10,039 nt of DNA, from positions 1-10,039 of the forward strand of contig USLP01000025.1 of NCBI GenBank assembly GCA_900555525.1, read 5' to 3'. Below the pieces are notes generated by a model that saw nothing but the letters and a program-made list of their open reading frames with translations, had not been told where the DNA came from and ran no database searches. Shown here in pieces: positions 1 through 6,044 of this stretch; position 1 is the first letter of the stretch; each line of letters begins with the position of its first letter. Made by a program: the position numbers and the translations under genes. The stretch comes from an uncultured Eubacteriales bacterium (lineage in GTDB: Bacteria; Bacillota; Clostridia; UMGS1840).

Positions 1-2
1 CC

Positions 3-1766
3 CCCGCCGCTATGAATAACCCTACGCACATCACATTAAATGAGTATAGCTTAAAAGCCGTACTCATTTTCTTGTTTTTGTATGCAATGAGTATCGGCGT
101 ATATTTTTCGTCAAGAGAAAACCGCCGACCGGGTGAAGAACACGGCTCGGCTCGTTGGGGCAATGTTAAAAGTGTTGTCAAGCGGTATATGGATAAGGAC
201 AGTTATAAAAACATCATTTTATCACAAAATATGCGGCTTGGCTTAAACGCAAAAAAGCACAGGCGAAACCTTAATGTACTTGTTGTCGGCGGCAGCGGTG
301 CGGGAAAAACAAGGTTTTATGCAAAACCGAATATACTTCAAGCCAATACCTCATATATAATCGCAGACCCAAAAGGCGAGATATTGCGGAGCGTTGCCCC
401 ATTGCTGCTCGAAAACGGCTATGATATTAAGGTGTTCAACCTTATTGAGCCGGAAAACTCGGACGGATATAATCCGTTTGTGTATATCCGCAAAGATGAA
501 GATGTTATAAAGCTGATTTCAAACCTTATTCAGAACACAACACCGAAAAACGCATCGCAGAATGACCCGTTTTGGGAAAAATCCGAAATTGCACTTGATT
601 CTGCTTTAATGCTCTATCTTTTGCACGAAGCCCCGCCCGAAGAACAGACCTTTGAAATGCTTATGTTTTTAATCGAAAACGCAGCAACCGTTGAGGACGA
701 GGACGAAAGCGGCTACCAAAGCCCTGTGGATATTCTTTTTCAAGGTTTGGAGGACGAAAAGCCGGAGCATATTGCAGTACGGCAATATAAGATATTCAAA
801 CAGGCAAGCGGCAAAACAGCGAAGTCTATCCTTATTTCAGCGGCGGTGCGGCTTGCGGCATTTAACTTGCCGGAGATAGCGAAAATGACTTCATACGATA
901 ATCTTGATATAGGCACTCTCGGCGAACGCAAGCGAGCCATATTTTGCGTTATTCCCGACAATGACAATTCCTTTAATTATCTTGTCGGAATGTTATATAC
1001 ACAAGCCTTTCAGGCGTTGTATTTCAATGCGGACAATAATCACGGCGGCGAGCTTCCAATCCCTGTGCATATCGTGATGGACGAGTTCGCCAATGTCGCT
1101 CTGCCCGATAACTTTGAAAGAATACTTGCAACAATGCGATCACGGCGTATTTCCGTAAGCATTATTATTCAGAATATGGCACAGTTAAAGGCATTATTCA
1201 AGGATAGCTGGGAAAACATCACGGGTAACTGCGATACACTGCTTTATCTCGGCAGCAATGAGCAAAGCACACACGAGTATATTTCAAAAATGCTCGGAAA
1301 AGAAACCATTGATACACGCACAAGAGGTATTACAAAGGGTCAGCACGGCTCAAGCAATACCAATTACCAAAACACCGGGCGTGAACTTTTAACGCTTGAT
1401 GAGGTGCGTCTTTTGGACAACAGCAATGCCCTTATCTTTATTCGTGGTGAGCGACCGTTAATTGATAAAAAATTCGATATACTGTCGCACCCGAATATCG
1501 CAAAAACCGCAGACGGAAAAGCTGTGCCGTATAAGCACAGCAAGTCGGAAAAATATTTACGAAATGATTTATCCTTTACCATAAACGAGGATTTATCAAA
1601 TATCAAGCTATTGGAGGTTGACGGGGACAATGTAAAAACATTTGATTTTGCAAACCCACAAACAAAACAAATTGAAATTTTGGAGGTATCAGACAATGAA
1701 AAATCAGAACACGCAGAAAACAATTCAAAGAATAGCGAAAGCACAGAAAATTCTCCGCAAGGCTAA
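3..1766 (+). CDS. virD4: VirD4/TraG-type conjugative coupling ATPase (5' end probably outside window)
   Basis: Type IV coupling protein: an inner-membrane hexameric ATPase that brings the relaxase-DNA complex to the mating-pore secretion channel. Counting from the Met at 12, a membrane segment lies at residues 16-33, followed by the family signature RxGEEHGSARWG (about 39-50), the Walker A GGSGAGKT (93-100), DPKGE shortly after it, and the Walker B-like IVMDEFAN (354-361). The closing region has the NCDTLLYLGSNEQSTHEYISKMLGK type sequence seen in Tn1549/CTn coupling proteins. The frame is open to the window edge, no Shine-Dalgarno site precedes the ATG at 12, and relatives usually carry another N-terminal membrane segment, so the true start is probably upstream of the window. 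The last 71 bases overlap the next gene, which indicates translational coupling in the transfer operon. The C-terminal 60 residues are polar and Asn/Ser/Glu-rich. Confidence 0.95.
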   Translation, partial: PAAMNNPTHITLNEYSLKAVLIFLFLYAMSIGVYFSSRENRRPGEEHGSARWGNVKSVVKRYMDKDSYKNIILSQNMRLGLNAKKHRRNLNVLVVGGSGAGKTRFYAKPNILQANTSYIIADPKGEILRSVAPLLLENGYDIKVFNLIEPENSDGYNPFVYIRKDEDVIKLISNLIQNTTPKNASQNDPFWEKSEIALDSALMLYLLHEAPPEEQTFEMLMFLIENAATVEDEDESGYQSPVDILFQGLEDEKPEHIAVRQYKIFKQASGKTAKSILISAAVRLAAFNLPEIAKMTSYDNLDIGTLGERKRAIFCVIPDNDNSFNYLVGMLYTQAFQALYFNADNNHGGELPIPVHIVMDEFANVALPDNFERILATMRSRRISVSIIIQNMAQLKALFKDSWENITGNCDTLLYLGSNEQSTHEYISKMLGKETIDTRTRGITKGQHGSSNTNYQNTGRELLTLDEVRLLDNSNALIFIRGERPLIDKKFDILSHPNIAKTADGKAVPYKHSKSEKYLRNDLSFTINEDLSNIKLLEVDGDNVKTFDFANPQTKQIEILEVSDNEKSEHAENNSKNSESTENSPQG

Positions 1767-2028
1767 ACTTATACTTACGGTGTTTGCGGTTATAATGACC
1801 GCACTCACGGGGACTGTTTTTGCCGCTGACCCGCTCGGAACGATAAACAGTCTTTCGGATTTTATCTTCTCGGCAATTAAGGCTATCGGACTAATCCTGC
1901 TCGGCTTTGGTATCGTGCAGATAGGTCTGTCGCTCAAATCTCACGACGCATCGCAGAGAGCAAACGGATTTCTGACCTTCTTCGGTGGTGTCATCATTGC
2001 ATTTGCGAAAGTTAAGTTATCAAAATAA
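1696..2028 (+). CDS. Small VirB2-like membrane protein of the ICE transfer operon, C-terminus replaced by insertion
   Basis: A 110-residue protein starting at the ATG at 1696, with GGAGG at 1682-1686 and overlapping the end of the coupling-protein gene. It has a basic N-terminus, a signal-like hydrophobic segment (about 24-44) ending in VFAAD, then two membrane stretches (about 56-80 and 92-106) around a short polar SHDASQR loop. This is the layout of the small pilin-like/VirB2-like proteins that follow virD4 in Tn1549/CTn-type elements (I recall these as DUF3852-like or Maff2-type; the family name is from memory). In relatives, as I recall, the protein continues after ...AFAK with a short hydrophobic tail (EIL-type). 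Here it changes to VKLSK and stops, just where the DNA becomes AT-rich. I infer that the 3' end was removed by the nested insertion. Whether the hybrid protein still works is unknown. Confidence 0.75.
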   Translation: MKNQNTQKTIQRIAKAQKILRKAKLILTVFAVIMTALTGTVFAADPLGTINSLSDFIFSAIKAIGLILLGFGIVQIGLSLKSHDASQRANGFLTFFGGVIIAFAKVKLSK

Positions 2029-2056
2029 TAACATAGTGAAAAGGAGGTGTATTTCA

Positions 2057-2239
2057 ATGTTAGATGAGAGATTTTTAACTGTTGAGGATTTATGCAAGTA
2101 TCTTAAAATCGGAAGAAACAAGGCTTATTTCCTTTGTAAAAGTCCTACATTCCCAACTTTTAGGATAGGCAAACGAATTTTTATTGACAGAGAGAAACTT
2201 GAATTGTGGCTACAAAATCAGCAAGAAATTACACATTAA
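2057..2239 (+). CDS. Excisionase-like HTH (MerR/HTH_17 type) protein
   Basis: A 60-residue protein starting at the ATG at 2057, seven bases after AAGGAGGTG (2041-2049). The sequence FLTVEDLCKYLKIGRNKAYF (about 6-25) is a winged-helix HTH, and FRIGKRIFIDREKLELWL (about 35-52) is the wing and closing helix. Together they give the usual form of the Xis/HTH_17 DNA-binding family, often annotated as excisionase family protein. In integrative elements such proteins bend DNA at an attachment site or act as recombination directionality factors. Here it is the first gene inside the left edge of the inserted segment and may work with the large serine recombinase at the other end. That pairing is inferred from position. 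The gene lacks an obvious promoter of its own, so it may be read from the ICE transfer operon. Confidence 0.85.
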   Translation: MLDERFLTVEDLCKYLKIGRNKAYFLCKSPTFPTFRIGKRIFIDREKLELWLQNQQEITH

Positions 2240-2266
2240 CAATTTTATAAAGGAGCTATTTTAACT

Positions 2267-2542
2267 ATGAAACGAAAACAGAGGAGAATACCTGTATTTC
2301 ATCTAATGAAATTGACAGATGAGAACGAGCGAGGACTTGTATTATCAACCCTTGATAGCTTTGCAAAAGCAAATGTTCCGTTTTGCGTTGTTGATAACGA
2401 TGAGCAAAAGCAAGGAATATTGTGTTTGCATTGTGTTAACGCAGTACCAGACAAAGATGTTGCCGAGATTAAAGACGAAATTTTTGCACGATATGAGGAT
2501 ATAGAAACTATTGCCATTACGGAAATGTCCTTTACTCACTAG
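2267..2542 (+). CDS. Hypothetical 91-residue protein
   Basis: Not recognised. The ATG at 2267 follows AAAGGAG-type Shine-Dalgarno bases around 2249-2255, and the gene lies 27 bases after the excisionase-like gene, so the two are probably cotranscribed. The protein starts very basic (MKRKQRRIP), then alternates hydrophobic strands and acidic helices: VPFCVVDND, QGILCLHCV, a helix rich in Asp/Glu (DKDVAEIKDEIFARYEDIE), and a final strand TIAITEM. This suggests a small soluble alpha/beta domain. No membrane segment, signal peptide or known catalytic motif is visible. The base composition matches the nested element rather than the ICE flanks. Confidence 0.65.
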   Translation: MKRKQRRIPVFHLMKLTDENERGLVLSTLDSFAKANVPFCVVDNDEQKQGILCLHCVNAVPDKDVAEIKDEIFARYEDIETIAITEMSFTH

Positions 2543-2553
2543 GCGCTGCTGTT

Positions 2554-3051
2554 ATGTCACTTTTTGATTATGAGCAATGGACTGAACATAATATTTTAGG
2601 TGTTCCGCTATACAGTTTGGAGCTGTATAAAACACCCATTACAACAAAAGAATTTAATGCGATTACACGACGATTTCGAGATATTTGCAAAGAATTTGAA
2701 TGTAGTGGAGTATTGGTGTTATCAACACACGCAAGCAATAAAAATCTTAAAACCACATACATAAAACGCAAGGGTGTCGGACGACCACAAAAAATCATTT
2801 CGGGAGATGTGGTTGAGCAGCATATTCATAATGCTTTTGTAGGGCGAAATGCTCACAAAGCAGCTACGAAATCAAAAAAGTATCTCGATAAAAATTACAC
2901 TACGGATAAACGCAAAAAAATATCAAAAATTCAATGTATATCCGACACTGATTGCCACGCAAGCAATTACATAAATTACTGCTATGAACAAGCGGATAGC
3001 GTTAGATGTTTTGGGGATTTCGATTTTGAAAAGTACACGAAATTCAAATAA
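2554..3051 (+). CDS. Hypothetical 165-residue basic protein
   Basis: Not recognised. It begins 11 bases after the previous stop, but the upstream bases carry only a weak AGGCG, so translation may depend on coupling with the gene before it. The N-terminal half has an aromatic, acidic start (MSLFDYEQW), a helix rich in Arg (about 32-48) and a hydrophobic strand SGVLVLST. The middle, KTTYIKRKGVGRPQKIISG (about 66-84), is basic and contains GRPQK, similar to AT-hook-like or nucleic-acid-contacting loops. The C-terminal part has a basic helix and a Cys-rich stretch (five Cys in about the last 38 residues) ending in GDFDFEKY. A nucleic-acid-binding role is possible but only inferred from charge. 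Confidence 0.65.
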   Translation: MSLFDYEQWTEHNILGVPLYSLELYKTPITTKEFNAITRRFRDICKEFECSGVLVLSTHASNKNLKTTYIKRKGVGRPQKIISGDVVEQHIHNAFVGRNAHKAATKSKKYLDKNYTTDKRKKISKIQCISDTDCHASNYINYCYEQADSVRCFGDFDFEKYTKFK

Positions 3052-3232
3052 TTATTTGTACATTTTTTGAGCAAATCAAAATCGTGAAATCCCTTGATAT
3101 TACTACATTTGCAAGGGTTTTACAACACTCAAAAAGTTGTTATTATTAAATATATATTATATAGCATATCCAGCAAGTAGTCTATATTAGTTATTTACAC
3201 AATATACAAAAATAAAGGAGCTAACCGAAGAA
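3052..3232 (+). terminator. Intergenic region with possible terminator and weak promoter
   Basis: CCCTTG (3091-3096) can pair with CAAGGG (3112-3117) across a 15-base loop and is followed by TTTT, a weak rho-independent-terminator form. An alternative pairing GCAAAT (3071-3076) with ATTTGC (3107-3112) overlaps it by one base. Beyond this, very AT-rich DNA (3141-3165) could hold a promoter for the next gene, but no well-spaced -35/-10 pair stands out. TAGTCTAT (3178-3185) and TTTACAC (3194-3200) recur in the intergenic region upstream of the resolvase. Confidence 0.4.
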
Positions 3233-3517
3233 ATGGAAATCAAAAGAGATGAAGTATCAAAATTAAAAATGAGCGAAATTGCATATTTGAATTTTATAAC
3301 AGAAAATTTGATGTATCGCTATTTTGATGTTATATCGGTAGATAAAGATAATTCCGATGAAAGCATATCAATAGCAACTATACACACAAAAAATAATTTT
3401 AACAAAATCGAGAAGTTAAGAAATTATCGGTTTAAGGGCGCAGACAATAAACTTGAATGTGATAATTTTATAAGCTTGATAGAAAATGATTATTTAACAG
3501 GAGGTGAACAAGTATGA
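3233..3517 (+). CDS. Hypothetical 94-residue protein
   Basis: Not recognised. The ATG at 3233 is preceded by AAAGGAG (3214-3220) with a rather long 12-base spacing. The protein is mainly helical and charged. It has an Asp/Ser-rich turn (VDKDNSDES, about 36-44) followed by a beta-like SIATIHTK and a basic helix NKIEKLRNYRFKG. There are no membrane segments or known motifs. Its stop codon overlaps the ATG of the next gene (ATGA), so the pair is translationally coupled and the two products may form a complex. This gene starts the second transcription block of the element, after the 3052-3232 intergenic region. Confidence 0.65.
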   Translation: MEIKRDEVSKLKMSEIAYLNFITENLMYRYFDVISVDKDNSDESISIATIHTKNNFNKIEKLRNYRFKGADNKLECDNFISLIENDYLTGGEQV

Positions 3518-3816
3518 CATTTCAGGAACTGCTGAAAGAAGATTATTCATATCGATGTTATGAATTTTTCAAAAGTGGGTTAGCCGTACAAAACAAGCGA
3601 CCTATTCAAGTTACGAGAATTGACAACGCTGATAAAACAACACTGTTTATTTTCCTACTTGAAAATCAGCGAGGGCTGATTAACACCAAGCGCGTTCGTA
3701 TGTCAACGCCAGACGCCGTATTCTTTTCAAGTTATACATCAAATGATTTTCCTGAACTTGAATTGCAGTATATCAATAGGCGTAGCAAAAATAACGCAGA
3801 TACAGGGGGTGATTAA
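3514..3816 (+). CDS. Hypothetical 100-residue protein
   Basis: Not recognised. The ATG at 3514 overlaps the preceding stop and has a strong AGGAGGTGA site at 3500-3508 inside that gene. The sequence shows an N-terminal helix (MTFQELLKEDY), a central pair of strands (PIQVTRID and TTLFIFLLENQ, with a hydrophobic core), and a polar C-terminus ending in RRSKNNADTGGD. This is consistent with a small alpha/beta fold without catalytic signature. It overlaps slightly the most upstream possible starts of the next gene. Together with its neighbours it forms a tight row of small genes typical of phage or satellite early regions, though no specific role can be given. Confidence 0.65.
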   Translation: MTFQELLKEDYSYRCYEFFKSGLAVQNKRPIQVTRIDNADKTTLFIFLLENQRGLINTKRVRMSTPDAVFFSSYTSNDFPELELQYINRRSKNNADTGGD

Positions 3817-4177
3817 TATAGCAAACAAACGAATAAGTACACAAGATATTGTGCAAGCATTATTATTTAACAATACACAAAGGCAAGCTGCTCAAGAATT
3901 AGGAATAACGGAATGTACATTATCTAAAAAAATCAAAAGCCAAGCAGTACAAAATCAATTAAGAGCGATACGGAGAGAGCAAGTACAGATATTATCAAAT
4001 AGGCTTGTAAGCAATTCATCAAAAGCACTTAATAATCTTGTAGATATGCTTGACAGTACAAACGAATATAATCGATATAATTCAGCTGTTAAAATACTTG
4101 ATTTAACTGAAAAATATATCAAAATTGAGGATTTACAATCCCGAATTGAAGCATTAGAGGAACGATTAAAAGAGTAA
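3809..4177 (+). CDS. HTH and coiled-coil protein, small-terminase-like (start ambiguous: GTG 3809 or ATA 3818)
   Basis: The N-terminal region DIVQALLFNNTQRQAAQELGITECTLSKKIKS is a clear helix-turn-helix. After it come long amphipathic helices and a C-terminal heptad segment IEDLQSRIEALEERLKE. This layout resembles the phBC6A51-type HTH proteins often annotated as small terminase subunits or phage transcription/replication factors in Firmicutes. The resemblance is by pattern only, and no large terminase is present. The start is unclear. An ATG frame begins at 3743 but would overlap the previous gene by 74 bases without a ribosome site. GTG at 3809 lies inside the Shine-Dalgarno sequence GGGGGTGA (3805-3812). 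The best-spaced codon (six bases after GGGGGTG) is ATA at 3818, followed by GCA AAC AAA, where ATG GCA AAC AAA would look canonical. Confidence 0.7.
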   Translation: MINIANKRISTQDIVQALLFNNTQRQAAQELGITECTLSKKIKSQAVQNQLRAIRREQVQILSNRLVSNSSKALNNLVDMLDSTNEYNRYNSAVKILDLTEKYIKIEDLQSRIEALEERLKE

Positions 4178-4216
4178 TCGATTTAATTAAAAACAAGATT
4201 TAGAGGGGGTTTTACT

Positions 4217-4378
4217 ATGAAAAATGATATTAACGATTTATCCAATAGGCTTAAAACGCTTGAAAATGCCGTTACAAGCGATAAGAACATCTTATATATA
4301 AATATACTCAACCGACAAGGGAAAATCGCTCACAAGCTATATTTTAAGTTCACAAAGCCTATTAAAAGATATGTATAA
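4217..4378 (+). CDS. Small 53-residue protein with N-terminal coiled coil
   Basis: A short gene with an excellent ribosome site, GAGGGGGT at 4203-4210, six bases before the ATG at 4217. It ends at the TAA at 4376-4378. The product starts MKNDINDLSNRLKTLENAV, a short amphipathic heptad helix (about 4-22), followed by a strand-like ILYINILN segment and a basic tail (KFTKPIKRYV). It follows the HTH/coiled-coil gene by 39 bases in the same orientation and shares the leucine/isoleucine heptad style of that protein's C-terminus, so the two could associate. This is speculation from the pattern. No known family is recognised. Support rests on the ribosome site, codon use and position. Confidence 0.55.
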   Translation: MKNDINDLSNRLKTLENAVTSDKNILYINILNRQGKIAHKLYFKFTKPIKRYV

Positions 4379-4526
4379 CATATACAATACCCTTAAAACA
4401 CGCAAAAACCACTCTAAAATCGTTTTTAAGCATTTGGTAATAAACCCCATACCAAAACACTAAAAACCGCTTAAAACGCAAAATAAACGCATTTAAGACT
4501 ATTTTAATTAAAAGGAGTAATAAATT
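4379..4526. repeat. AT-rich intergenic region with three potential hairpins
   Basis: Three inverted repeats follow one another: CTTAAAA (4392-4398) with TTTTAAG (4424-4430); TTTGGTA (4433-4439) with TACCAAA (4450-4456), loop of ten bases; and CTTAAA (4470-4475) with TTTAAG (4492-4497). The sequence CTTAAAACGC or close variants occurs at 4251-4260 in the gene before and again at 4470-4479. None of the hairpins is followed by a clear T tract, so simple termination is not obvious. The region could be a regulatory leader, a replication or transfer origin, or a protein-binding cluster. The ribosome site AAAGGAG (4511-4517) of the next gene closes it. Confidence 0.4.
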
Positions 4527-5207
4527 ATGAAAAATATTTATACAGACAAGCTTAAAAAGGTACTCACCACATTAAACAACGCAAAAATCAAGGCAGAAAA
4601 CGAGATAAAAAATGCAAAATCAAGTTATCTTGCAAGCGTAGCCGATACCAAAATTAAAGAGATTAACTCAAGGCAAACTATACTGACAGAACAAGCACGA
4701 GAATCTGTACACCTGTTATTTAACGATTTAAGACAAAGATTGTCATATGCAGATTTCCCCTCAAGCGAGGATTTGTCAACTGATAGATTATTTTTTGATG
4801 GTACGGCTGATATAGATTTGAGCATTGAGCAAGTTAAAACCTTTATCGAACGCTATCGGAATAATTTCACAATGCTGAAACTCATTAAGAAGTGGATTAT
4901 TAAAAATCACCCCAGTGAAAATGGTGGGTTTGATGATTGGACAATGCTTGCAAACACTGTCCCCGAACCAAAGAAACAGCTTGAAGAATATCGCAAAATA
5001 TTCAAAAGTTGCTTATCGAGTATTGAAAGCATAGCAAATCACAGTGTTAGCGATGTTATAATCAATGCGTTTTGCGGAAACGAAAATGCAAAATTTTGGG
5101 ATATTATTGGTAGCGGTGAACATTTGAAGTCGCACTCAACAACCGATTATCGTTCAACTAAATTACCTATCGGAGCAGGACACCTGTTTGATGACATAAG
5201 TCTTTAA
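4527..5207 (+). CDS. Hypothetical 226-residue protein with N-terminal coiled coil
   Basis: Not recognised. The ATG at 4527 follows AAAGGAG (4511-4517). Residues about 5-60 form a long charged amphipathic helix (KLKKVLTTLNNAKIKAENEIKNAK and onward), probably a coiled coil. A middle region, about 77-160, is rich in aromatic and acidic residues, including a helix IEQVKTFIERYRNNFTMLKLIKKWI. The C-terminus ends in a Ser/His/Gly-rich stretch (SGEHLKSHSTTDYRSTKLPIGAGH) that may be flexible. There is no signal peptide or membrane segment. Its place behind an HTH, small-terminase-like gene recalls phage structural or packaging genes, but nothing in the sequence proves it. A terminator follows 18 bases after the stop, so this is the last gene of its operon. 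Confidence 0.65.
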   Translation: MKNIYTDKLKKVLTTLNNAKIKAENEIKNAKSSYLASVADTKIKEINSRQTILTEQARESVHLLFNDLRQRLSYADFPSSEDLSTDRLFFDGTADIDLSIEQVKTFIERYRNNFTMLKLIKKWIIKNHPSENGGFDDWTMLANTVPEPKKQLEEYRKIFKSCLSSIESIANHSVSDVIINAFCGNENAKFWDIIGSGEHLKSHSTTDYRSTKLPIGAGHLFDDISL

Positions 5208-5224
5208 TAATTTAATATTCAATA

Positions 5225-5257
5225 GAGGCGGTTGCCAATGTGTAACCGTCTTTATTT
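5225..5257 (+). terminator. Rho-independent terminator after the hypothetical gene block
   Basis: GGCGGTT (5227-5233) pairs with AACCGTC (5244-5250), including one G-U wobble, across a ten-base loop. A-U and G-U pairs extend the stem, and a T-rich tail TTTATTTAT follows. It ends the operon before the recombinase genes. Confidence 0.75.
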
Positions 5258-5265
5258 ATAACCAT

Positions 5266-5330
5266 ATGTGTAAAAATAAAGTATAGTCTATTTATACAAT
5301 AAAATCATATAACAAATGTGTAAAAATAAA
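5266..5330. repeat. Direct repeats and imperfect palindrome upstream of the resolvase, candidate res site
   Basis: The 15-bp sequence ATGTGTAAAAATAAA occurs twice, at 5266-5280 and 5316-5330. The first copy forms the left arm of an imperfect palindrome: TGTGTAAAAATA (5267-5278) against TATTTATACAAT (5289-5300), with 9 of 12 positions matching and a ten-base centre. A 34-bp dyad plus a further half-site upstream of a resolvase gene is the arrangement of serine-resolvase recombination sites, where subsite dyads bind dimers. It could equally be an operator for the recombinase operon. Confidence 0.45.
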
Positions 5331-5380
5331 ATGGATTTTAATATTTTTTATAAAAATGTAAACAAAATTAAGAATTTATC

Positions 5381-5409
5381 TTTACAAATGAAAATTTTTG
5401 TGTTATAAT
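5381..5409 (+). promoter_or_regulatory. Sigma-A promoter for the recombinase genes
   Basis: TTTACA (5381-5386) and TATAAT (5404-5409) are separated by 17 bases. Transcription would start near 5416, shortly before the AAGGAG site (5426-5431) of the resolvase gene. The candidate res/operator repeats lie just upstream. Confidence 0.8.
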
Positions 5410-5438
5410 GTTAAAAAAACAGTTTAAGGAGTGATTTT

Positions 5439-6002
5439 ATGAATATCGGATATGTACGAGTATCAACCGCAGAACAAAACGAAAGCCGACAAGTTGAGGG
5501 TTTGAAAAAGTATAATATTAACAAATGGTTTGTTGAAAAGGTATCCGCAAAAGACACTAACCGCCCACAATTACAAGAAATGCTTGATTTTGTCCGAGAG
5601 AATGACACAATCTATATTCACGATTTTTCAAGACTTGCAAGAAACACAAAAGATTTATTGTCTATCGCAGAAGAATTAAATAAAAAGCGTGTTCATCTTG
5701 TAAGCAATAAAGAAAATCTCGATACAGGCACACCAACAGGAAAACTGATGTTGACAATGATTGGTGCTATCGCTGAATTTGAAAGAGCAAATCTTTTGGA
5801 ACGACAACGAGAGGGTATTGCTATTGCCAAGCAAAGGGGAGCATATAAGGGCAGAAAACCGATAACATTTACTGATGATGAATTTAATACTGCCTTTACG
5901 AAATATATGAACAGGGAAATTACAAAAGGGCAGCTTGCAAAAGAACTTGATATATCAAGACCGACACTTGATAAATTATTAAAAGAACGCACACACAGAT
6001 AA
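5439..6002 (+). CDS. Small serine recombinase (resolvase/invertase family)
   Basis: A 187-residue site-specific recombinase of the Tn3 resolvase/DNA invertase family, which cuts both strands through a serine-DNA linkage. The nucleophile is Ser9 in YVRVST (residues 5-10). Other family residues include DFSRLAR (about 65-71), the GTPTGKLMLTMIGAIAEFER segment (about 97-116) and the ERQREGIAIAKQRGAYKGRKP linker leading to DNA. The C-terminal HTH is ITKGQLAKELDISRPTLDKLL (about 160-180). Length is normal for the family and all key parts are present. ATG 5439 is seven bases after AAGGAG. The gene is followed 42 bases later by the large serine recombinase. Its likely task is resolving cointegrates or inverting a segment within the element, perhaps at the repeats at 5266-5330, but substrate sites are inferred. 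Confidence 0.93.
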   Translation: MNIGYVRVSTAEQNESRQVEGLKKYNINKWFVEKVSAKDTNRPQLQEMLDFVRENDTIYIHDFSRLARNTKDLLSIAEELNKKRVHLVSNKENLDTGTPTGKLMLTMIGAIAEFERANLLERQREGIAIAKQRGAYKGRKPITFTDDEFNTAFTKYMNREITKGQLAKELDISRPTLDKLLKERTHR

Positions 6003-6044
6003 ATGTTATTAATACACACAGAGATATAGAAAGAGGTTATATAA

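Noticed and set aside
1642..1695. Earlier ATG (1642) for the small VirB2-like protein
   Set aside because: It lies far inside the coupling-protein gene without a ribosome site. ATG 1696 has GGAGG at proper spacing and gives a normal signal-like N-terminus.
1364..1744. Minus-strand 126-residue open frame
   Set aside because: Shadow of the VirD4 coding frame. It is Ser/Phe-rich without a recognisable domain or ribosome site.
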